Positions 1 through 5,568 of a stretch of 8,988 nucleotides of DNA are shown here, piece after piece (position 1 is the first letter of the stretch; every line of letters begins with the position of its first letter). This stretch comes from Deltaproteobacteria bacterium (GTDB taxonomy: Bacteria; Desulfobacterota; Anaeroferrophillalia; Anaeroferrophillales; Tharpellaceae): contig DAOWIX010000112.1 in the NCBI GenBank assembly GCA_030640695.1, forward strand, positions 1-8,988, written 5' to 3'. The position numbers and the translations under genes were made by a program. The notes below the pieces were generated by a model. That model saw only the letters and a program-made list of their open reading frames with translations, was not told the DNA's origin and searched no databases.

Positions 1-1580
1 AAAAGGGCTTTGGTTACGCTTTGAGCCTCTTCAATAAAATCCTCAACCCTACCGCCCAGGATAAGTTTCCAACTTTCACTGTTACGCTGTTTATCGGTGA
101 CCCGAAGTTTGAAGGAACCCTCAATAACTTCATCATCTGCAACAAAGGCTGTAAGCAAAACCTCTCGCCAGGCCTCAAAATGATCGTTAAGATCATTTAA
201 GAGCATCAGGACAGCAGGTTCGGCTTCACCTTCAACCTGGGCAACCAGATTAGCAAAGAAATCGTCACGCGCATCACTTTTCCCCTTACCAGAACTCCCA
301 CTTGAAGCCGATAGCCCCTGACCGAGACGCCGCCTTAAACGCCGCAACAGGCCCAACTGCGGACGCCGTTGATGAGCCAGACGGTTAAGCAGCATAAGCA
401 GACCGATCTGAGAGATGTTTTCACCTAAATAACCGGTCGCCGCCTCTTCCAGATGATGAACTTCATCCATCACCAGCGCTTCATAACGAGGTAGAACTCC
501 AGCATCAGAAGGAAACTGCAGATCGGCCATCAGAAGATGGTGGTTGACCACTAAAAGCTGAGCCCTGGCGGCCTCGCGACGAGCTTTATAGAAAAAGCAG
601 TGGCCAAATTCATGACAGCGTGAGACCTGGCAGGCGTCGGCTTCGCTTGAAACCATCTCCCAGGCGGCCGCACTGGGCAAGGAGGGAAAATCTGCGCGAC
701 TGCCATCGACCGTAGTCTGGGCCCAGGCAAGTAGCGCTTTCAGTTCATCATCGAGTGACTGCGCATCTGCTAGCAACTCCGCCGCCAACTCTTTGACTCG
801 GCGCCGACAGAGATAATTACTCCGGCCTTTAATAAGTGCAGCTTTGACCGGCAGCCCTAAATGCTCCGTCAAAAGCGGCAGATCTTTATTAAGAAGTTGC
901 TCCTGAAGATTAATCGTATTGGTTGAAATGACGACACGCTGGCCATGACGGATGGCCCAGAGGGCTGCCGGAATCAAATAGGCAAGACTCTTGCCAACCC
1001 CGGTACCAGCCTCGGCCAGAAGAAAACTCTTATGGTTGAAAGCTTCGACCACAGACCGGGCCAGATCGGCCTGTTCCGACCTGAATTCAAAACTTGGCAG
1101 AACTTTGGCCAAAGCTCCGTCGGGGAAAAAATATTTATCAATCAAATCCGGTGACAGAGGTTCAACGACCTCGACAACAACCGGTTCAACCACAGCATAG
1201 ACCCGGGTCACCGGATTATCGATAATGAGAAAAGCAATATCTTCGGAACCTAAAAGAGAGGCAACCCTTAAGTCGGCATCGGAAGGTGTGAGGTTACCGG
1301 AGGGGTGATTATGAATGACAACCTCACCCGCTTTAACCTGTCCCGTTAGAGCCGGTGTCATATTCTGGTTACCGCGCGCCAGAACCTTTACCTGAACCAC
1401 CTTTGCCGCCTCACAACGCCCCCGGAAAAAGACCTCATTGCCACCGGCTCCAGCAATCTCCTGACGCATATAATTGACGACTTCAGAATGCAGATACTGG
1501 CCGGTCACCCGGCCGCATTCGTCCCCAACCGATAACCGATCAGAAGCTGCGGGAAAAGCCGGGCCAGATATTTTAGTCAT
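1..1580 (-). CDS. RadC-like JAMM domain fused to DinG/XPD-type Fe-S DNA helicase (partial, C-terminus beyond window)
   Basis: Open from an ATG at 1580 to the window edge, giving 526 residues. Residues about 25-135 form a RadC-type JAB/MPN domain: the upstream Glu is E49 (GGNEVFF) and the metal motif H90-x-H92-x7-S100-x2-D103 (VIHNHPSG) is complete, so a zinc-dependent fold is intact. Residues about 165 onward are an SF2 helicase of the DinG/XPD group: Walker A GTGVGKS (192-198), motif Ia around STNTINLQEQLL, four cysteines C258, C317, C322 and C328 spaced as in the XPD/DinG [4Fe-4S] domain, then the DEVH box D372-H375. Motifs III-VI would lie past the edge. The family unwinds DNA 5'-3' in repair. 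What the JAMM domain adds is unknown; bacterial RadC has no settled activity. A Ser/Gly-rich stretch (424-434) may be a flexible insertion. There is no clear Shine-Dalgarno; translation is probably coupled to the acylphosphatase gene 9 bases upstream. Confidence 0.88.
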   Translation of the reverse strand, partial: MTKISGPAFPAASDRLSVGDECGRVTGQYLHSEVVNYMRQEIAGAGGNEVFFRGRCEAAKVVQVKVLARGNQNMTPALTGQVKAGEVVIHNHPSGNLTPSDADLRVASLLGSEDIAFLIIDNPVTRVYAVVEPVVVEVVEPLSPDLIDKYFFPDGALAKVLPSFEFRSEQADLARSVVEAFNHKSFLLAEAGTGVGKSLAYLIPAALWAIRHGQRVVISTNTINLQEQLLNKDLPLLTEHLGLPVKAALIKGRSNYLCRRRVKELAAELLADAQSLDDELKALLAWAQTTVDGSRADFPSLPSAAAWEMVSSEADACQVSRCHEFGHCFFYKARREAARAQLLVVNHHLLMADLQFPSDAGVLPRYEALVMDEVHHLEEAATGYLGENISQIGLLMLLNRLAHQRRPQLGLLRRLRRRLGQGLSASSGSSGKGKSDARDDFFANLVAQVEGEAEPAVLMLLNDLNDHFEAWREVLLTAFVADDEVIEGSFKLRVTDKQRNSESWKLILGGRVEDFIEEAQSVTKAL

Positions 1581-1598
1581 GTAATTTAGTCATGTAAT
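1573..1598. repeat. Perfect 13-bp tandem direct repeat at a gene junction
   Basis: TTAGTCATGTAAT occurs twice with no gap (1573-1585 and 1586-1598). Read on the minus strand, each copy holds ATGACTAA. The first copy read carries the acylphosphatase stop TGA overlapped by an ATG; the second carries the start of the helicase gene. Removing one copy would give a direct ATGA overlap between the two genes, so the repeat looks like a recent slippage duplication. Confidence 0.9.
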
Positions 1599-1865
1599 AT
1601 TAAACTCATCAAATTCACCGGTAGCCGAAGACCAGCGACTTTCAAGGTTATCAACCCGGGCCCCCGAAGGCCCCACGTCACACCAGACCAGAAGCTGCCG
1701 CAAAGCCCCTTCCAGACCTTCGGCAACAATCTCGACCCGACCGTCGGCACGATTCCAGACCGTTCCAACCAGACCCAAACTTTGCGCCTGAGAACGGGTT
1801 GAGGCCCGATACCAGACCCCTTGCACCCGACCGCTAACAACTATATGCAGACGTTTTTTCGTCAT
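1590..1865 (-). CDS. acyP: Acylphosphatase
   Basis: Hydrolyses carboxyl-phosphate bonds of acyl phosphates such as acetyl phosphate or 1,3-bisphosphoglycerate, in the cytoplasm (EC 3.6.1.7). The 91-residue length is typical. The signature GRVQGVWYRAST (residues 12-23) carries the phosphate-binding loop with catalytic Arg20, and N38 in GTVWNRADGRVEIVAEG is the catalytic Asn; both occupy the family's canonical positions. The start ATG at 1865 is supported by AAGGA at 1870-1874, which nearly abuts the stop of the phosphoglycerate mutase gene (10 bases between genes), so the two are co-transcribed. The pairing is metabolically suggestive, since 1,3-bisphosphoglycerate is a classic acylphosphatase substrate, but that link is an inference. 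The stop lies inside the 13-bp tandem repeat. Confidence 0.95.
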   Translation of the reverse strand: MTKKRLHIVVSGRVQGVWYRASTRSQAQSLGLVGTVWNRADGRVEIVAEGLEGALRQLLVWCDVGPSGARVDNLESRWSSATGEFDEFNIT

Positions 1866-1875
1866 CTTATCCTTA

Positions 1876-2469
1876 TCATTTTTGAATCACCGCAAATTTT
1901 TCATCAAGATGATAAATCAAAGGAACTGCAGTGCCCACCTCAAGCTTTGCAATTGCCTGAGAATCCAATTTTTCGATCAGCATAACCAGCGAACGAATGA
2001 CATTACCATGAGCGACCAACAAAATATTTTTGCCCAGGCGCAGATCTTCACCAACCACCTGTTTGAAAAAAGGGTGTAGCCTGAGACCGAGTTCATAAAG
2101 ACTCTCCCCACCAGGTGGACCTATATCATAACTGCGATGCCAGAGGTTATAGATATCTTCACCATAGGTGGCTTTGACCCGATCTTTATTTAAACCTTGA
2201 AGAATACCATAATTTTTCTCAATTAAAGAGGGTTCAGATATAAGCGGCGGCTTAGATTCAAGCGCCTCAAGAAAAAGCGCCGCCGTCTCTTGAGCCCGAG
2301 AAAGGGTTGAGCAATAAGCAACATCGAATTTTAAGCCCGGACACTTAAGAGCAGCCTTTGCGGCAGCGGCCCGTCCTTTCATAGTAAGCGGGACATCGAT
2401 TGAGCCGGTGAACCGATTTTCCCGATTCCAGAGCGATTCACCGTGACGCATTAAAACTAAAATTGACAT
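1876..2469 (-). CDS. gpmA: 2,3-bisphosphoglycerate-dependent phosphoglycerate mutase (short bacterial form)
   Basis: Interconverts 3- and 2-phosphoglycerate in glycolysis and gluconeogenesis (EC 5.4.2.11) through a phosphohistidine. The histidine-phosphatase signature RHGESLWNRENRFTG starts at R8, with catalytic H9; the second histidine is H154 in VAHGN and the acid residue is E84 in LIEKNYGILQGLNKD. RSYDIGPPGGESL (112-124) is specific to the dPGM branch as opposed to broad phosphatases of the same fold. At 197 residues it is shorter than the roughly 250-residue E. coli/yeast enzymes and resembles the compact bacterial form lacking the C-terminal tail. E. coli has RHYG where this protein has KNYG, a mild change. 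Start ATG 2469 has AAGGA at 2476-2480, six bases away. It is the first gene of a cluster with the acylphosphatase and the JAMM-helicase genes. Confidence 0.92.
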   Translation of the reverse strand: MSILVLMRHGESLWNRENRFTGSIDVPLTMKGRAAAAKAALKCPGLKFDVAYCSTLSRAQETAALFLEALESKPPLISEPSLIEKNYGILQGLNKDRVKATYGEDIYNLWHRSYDIGPPGGESLYELGLRLHPFFKQVVGEDLRLGKNILLVAHGNVIRSLVMLIEKLDSQAIAKLEVGTAVPLIYHLDEKFAVIQK

Positions 2470-2682
2470 AAATATTCCTTAAAATAGAGTTTTCTCATTC
2501 CATTTTTTTTGGCGAAAATATAAATCTATAACATCCTTAATAGTTAAAGGGGTCGAATTCGCCCCCGTTAACTTCGAGGGTCATAAAGAATACAGTTTAT
2601 ACATGGCAAACCCGGCGATTGCAACGAAATATGAAAAACATAAGAAGAGTATGAAGGAGGTAGATCCAGAGTAAAAAGAGAT
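2470..2682. other. AT-rich intergenic region between two same-strand gene clusters
   Basis: The only internal gap of any size. It holds the palindrome at 2542-2573, a run of eight T at 2503-2510 on the plus strand, and a short imperfect hairpin at 2661-2685. No rho-independent terminator (stem plus T run) follows the acyltransferase gene on the minus strand. The promoter of the mutase cluster should lie here. A plus-strand frame without a start codon is open from 2483 to 2674; I do not call it a gene. Confidence 0.7.
2542..2573. promoter_or_regulatory. 32-bp near-perfect palindrome, candidate operator or structured 5' leader
   Basis: The arms pair in 14 of 16 positions around the self-complementary core CGAATTCG: outer AGTTAA/TTAACT-like arms, then GGGG/CCCC, then the core, with mismatches only at the pairs 2548/2567 and 2553/2562. 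It lies 73-104 bases upstream of the mutase start codon. On the minus strand the arms contain TTAACG and TTTAAC separated by 17 bases, which could be a weak -35/-10 pair overlapping the site; that is only a suggestion. No T run follows on either strand, which argues against a terminator. Confidence 0.55.
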
Positions 2683-4851
2683 CTATTGACAATAACGCAA
2701 GATAAAATCTGTCACAGCCTGCCCACCGTGGCTGCTCTCGGAGATCAGAGAGTCAAGATCAGCGGAAGGCAGGAGCAGGAGCTCTTTTTCCGAGCTGGCA
2801 AGTTTATCGAAGTACTTGCCAGCACTTTGGCGATCACCTTTAGCGGCACAATCGGCTTGAATCATCAGCAAAGGAGACTCGACTAAGGGAAGATTTTTTG
2901 CGGCCTGAACCAGCATCTTCTTAATTTGCCGCCGCGAAGAGCCGGGAAAGTTGGAATAGGAAAAAGCGGTCGGATAAGGAGCTCCAAAAGAGGGCGTCAC
3001 CGCCCCGGTTTCACCCTCAACCAAGGGCTCCGATAAAGGCTGCCGAGCGCTCCCGAAAACGGGGAAAAGCACCAGCAAAGCCGCCATTTTATAGCCGCGG
3101 GCCGCCAGTGACAAAGCCAGAGCGACACTACTCCCAACCCCGCAAACAACAACCTTGCGACATAAGCAGTCAACATAAGCATAGGCTTCATCAACGGCTG
3201 TCTGCCACTGCTCATAATCTCGCTTTTCAAGATCCGCTGCGACCGTCGCGTGGCCCGGTAAACGTGGCACCAGAACCATAAAACCCCGCCGTCCCAGGTA
3301 ATCAGCCAATCCTTTCAGGCTTTGCGGGGTTGTCAACCAGTCGTGAATCAGGACGATCCCGATTTTGGCCCGATGGTTGACAAGATAAGGGATTCCGCAA
3401 GAGAGTGGGCTGAGATTCGGGTCTTCTTGAAAAGGTTTTCGATCCTCAAGATAAGCCTGTTCCATAATCTCTAAAAGACGCTTGGCCGTAAGTCGCCGCA
3501 GATACCAGGACGGGGTCCAGGAGAGATGTCGCAAAAGATGCTGCAAGGCAGGTAATGGCTCAATCGCATTGGCCATTACAAGAAAGGGATTCTCAAGCCT
3601 GACCCTGTGAAAGGCGTCACCGCAACACTCTTTTTCAAACTCCAGAAAACGGAATCGAGATGCAGATGAAACTTGCAAAAAACCTTTTTCCCGAGCCAGC
3701 TCCAATAAGTCGGCAACCCGGCCACCATCTTTTTCCAAAAGAAGATCGATCTGTGAACCTTGCAAACCCTGATGGCGAAAAAAACCAAGCGCCCGACCAT
3801 TAGAGGTTGCGGCCAGATATGCCCGACGCCGAAAATCGACCTCAAAAAAACTTCGTCCCGAGGTTTTATAAAGCAAGGCCGCCAGAATATGATCGAGATT
3901 GACAGTCGTCGACCCATAGATAGCCGCCATGGAATCATAGGTCATTTTTTTCAAAACGCGTCGACTCTTTTTATTATCGACAAAATCGGGTATCTTTGCC
4001 CGAAAAAAATTTTTCACCTCGGGCGCAACCGGCAGAGCTTCTCCAAAACGAATATCTATATCAACCCCTGAGAGCAACATCGAACTTTCAACCATCACCT
4101 CTTCAAGCAAACGCGAAGATAGTTTATCCTCCAGTACAGTTGAAAGCCGACTTAAAATTGTATCTGTAAAACGCAAAGGATAATAGGAAACATTGACCGG
4201 AACAATATTGATACTCTCTGTAATAGAGGCTTCGGGAAGAATATCAAAAGCCGACGCTAAAGCGCTAAAACTTTCCGCTTCCGAATCCTTGAGAGCGGTC
4301 AGACGTCGACGCAGAATTTCGGCCCGCCAAGCCAGAGCTGCAGCTCCGGTGCGCGGTGGATGTTTGCCGCTCTCAGAGGTGATCATAAAGCTGCCGCGAT
4401 CTACAACCTTACAATTTTTCACCATGCGCCCTTCCGGAAAAACGATCCAGGCCGCGCCTTCACCAACCAAGCTCTTTATAATCAGTTTATCGCGCTCAGG
4501 ATCGCCGATTGAAACCGCGCCTACCTGTTCCAAGTAACGACCCATAAGGCCGCCAAAAAGCTCTGGAGAAGCCAGAGACCAGACCGGTTTATCAAGTAGT
4601 TTAGAGATATGATAGGGAAGCAGTAAGGTTTCAAGACGGGTAAAATGGTTAATAACAAAAATCGACCCACCACTTGGAAGATCCTTCTCATTATGGAGAG
4701 TAATCCTGGCCTTAGAGAAGGCGGTCAAGATTTTCAGGGCCAACCCGGTAGTCCGATAGGCGAGAAAATTCAATGGAATAATCCTATATTTATCCAGTGC
4801 TGTTCGGTTAAAAACTTGCTTTGCTAAAAATCTAGGGATATCGGGTTGCAA
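2683..4851 (-). CDS. PlsC-type acyltransferase fused to a degenerate alpha/beta-hydrolase domain
   Basis: 722 residues. The N-terminal part (about 40-270) matches the phospholipid/glycerol acyltransferase (PlsC/LPLAT) fold: motif I is NHFTRLE (H69-x4-E74, where the family usually has Asp), motif III is FPEGR (138-142), and IVPVNVSYYP (216-225) resembles motif IV. Such enzymes move acyl chains to lysophospholipid or glycerol-phosphate acceptors at the inner face of the membrane. About 300-480 is a linker region I cannot assign. Residues about 493-722 match carboxylesterases of the Est30 kind: IGIVLIHDW, LADYLGRRGFMVLVPRLPGH and FDKLASSEKE. Its nucleophile motif is GVGSS where GLSxG is expected, and the acid and histidine positions appear as A669 and D698, so esterase activity is doubtful. 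The start is TTG at 4851 with AGG three bases upstream; no in-frame ATG occurs before residue 156. It begins 18 bases after the HoxU-like gene, so it is probably the last gene of that operon. Confidence 0.85.
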   Translation of the reverse strand: MQPDIPRFLAKQVFNRTALDKYRIIPLNFLAYRTTGLALKILTAFSKARITLHNEKDLPSGGSIFVINHFTRLETLLLPYHISKLLDKPVWSLASPELFGGLMGRYLEQVGAVSIGDPERDKLIIKSLVGEGAAWIVFPEGRMVKNCKVVDRGSFMITSESGKHPPRTGAAALAWRAEILRRRLTALKDSEAESFSALASAFDILPEASITESINIVPVNVSYYPLRFTDTILSRLSTVLEDKLSSRLLEEVMVESSMLLSGVDIDIRFGEALPVAPEVKNFFRAKIPDFVDNKKSRRVLKKMTYDSMAAIYGSTTVNLDHILAALLYKTSGRSFFEVDFRRRAYLAATSNGRALGFFRHQGLQGSQIDLLLEKDGGRVADLLELAREKGFLQVSSASRFRFLEFEKECCGDAFHRVRLENPFLVMANAIEPLPALQHLLRHLSWTPSWYLRRLTAKRLLEIMEQAYLEDRKPFQEDPNLSPLSCGIPYLVNHRAKIGIVLIHDWLTTPQSLKGLADYLGRRGFMVLVPRLPGHATVAADLEKRDYEQWQTAVDEAYAYVDCLCRKVVVCGVGSSVALALSLAARGYKMAALLVLFPVFGSARQPLSEPLVEGETGAVTPSFGAPYPTAFSYSNFPGSSRRQIKKMLVQAAKNLPLVESPLLMIQADCAAKGDRQSAGKYFDKLASSEKELLLLPSADLDSLISESSHGGQAVTDFILRYCQ

Positions 4852-4869
4852 TTACCTAACCGGACACTA

Positions 4870-5568
4870 CTATTTTTTCGCCTTGGCTTCGATCTCGGCA
4901 GTAAAGCTCTGCCACTTAACTTTACTACTCAAAGCCCCAACCGGACAGACCTCGGTACAAGCCAGACAAGTTTCACAATCCTGACTGGCAGGATCCAGAT
5001 CACTACCGAACAGGGAGACGATAGAATCCATACCGCGCTGGGCAAAATCAAGTTTATAACCTTTTTCAAGCTGCCCACAGACATGAACACAACGACCACA
5101 CAAAACACATTTTTTGGGTTCATAGATGAGAAAAGGATGAGTATTAATAAATTTGGGATAGTCGCGATCGATATGCCGCAGCCGTTTGGTTCGTAGAGGT
5201 TGGTGCAGGAATTTGGCTATCTTTTGCAGTTCACATCCGTGATTGGCGATACATGTCCGGCAGCTGCCGTCATTGGTCGAGACCAGCAACCGAAAAGCCA
5301 ATTGCCGTAGCCGCAAGATCTCATCACTGTTGGTTTTGACCTCCATCCCTTCACTAATACGGCAACGACAGGAAGCCACCGGCTCGTCTTCACCGGCGAT
5401 CTCCACCATACAGAGACGACATGAGGCTGGAGGATCATCCATACCTTTAAGAAAACAGAGATTGGGGATATATATATCGTTTTCCAAACAGACAGGCAGG
5501 AGAAAGGCCCCGGCCAGGGCCTTAATTTTTTGTTCGTCAACCGTTATAGTAATCAAATTGTCACTCAT
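4870..5568 (-). CDS. hoxU: HoxU/NuoG-N-type iron-sulfur subunit of a diaphorase
   Basis: 232 residues carrying electrons from the flavoprotein to a catalytic partner. Residues 1-80 form a plant-type [2Fe-2S] ferredoxin domain with C38-x11-C50-x2-C53-x13-C67. Next comes the NuoG/HydA-type site, normally His-x3-Cys-x2-Cys-x5-Cys; here the cysteines C103, C106 and C112 are present but the His position is N99. The C-terminal ferredoxin segment has two complete [4Fe-4S] motifs, C154/C157/C160/C164 and C198/C201/C204/C208. Neither the [FeFe] H-cluster domain of HydA nor the molybdopterin-like domain of NuoG follows; the protein ends shortly after the second motif, as in HoxU. The start ATG overlaps the NuoF stop by one base (TAATG), indicating coupled translation. 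It could equally serve an NAD-linked formate dehydrogenase or hydrogenase encoded elsewhere. Confidence 0.9.
   Translation of the reverse strand: MSDNLITITVDEQKIKALAGAFLLPVCLENDIYIPNLCFLKGMDDPPASCRLCMVEIAGEDEPVASCRCRISEGMEVKTNSDEILRLRQLAFRLLVSTNDGSCRTCIANHGCELQKIAKFLHQPLRTKRLRHIDRDYPKFINTHPFLIYEPKKCVLCGRCVHVCGQLEKGYKLDFAQRGMDSIVSLFGSDLDPASQDCETCLACTEVCPVGALSSKVKWQSFTAEIEAKAKK

Noticed and set aside
2661..2685. Hairpin TAGATC/GATCTA as terminator of the acyltransferase gene
   Set aside because: Six pairs with a 13-base loop and no following T run on the minus strand; too weak, and it includes the stop codon itself.
2686..2886. Plus-strand frame preceded by a strong AAGGAGG at 2654-2660
   Set aside because: The Shine-Dalgarno-like run is about 25 bases from the first usable start, and the frame is antisense to the well-supported acyltransferase/hydrolase gene.
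4846..5196. Plus-strand frame of 116 codons opposite the HoxU-like gene
   Set aside because: Antisense shadow of a gene with three intact cluster motifs; no family resemblance of its own. The same applies to the other long plus-strand frames at 4193-4537, 5243-5692 and 7489-7959.
4870..5568. HoxU-like gene as a truncated HydA hydrogenase
   Set aside because: The frame ends naturally after the second [4Fe-4S] motif, and the downstream DNA codes for the acyltransferase in all frames examined, with no H-cluster motif; a complete HoxU-type protein is the simpler reading.
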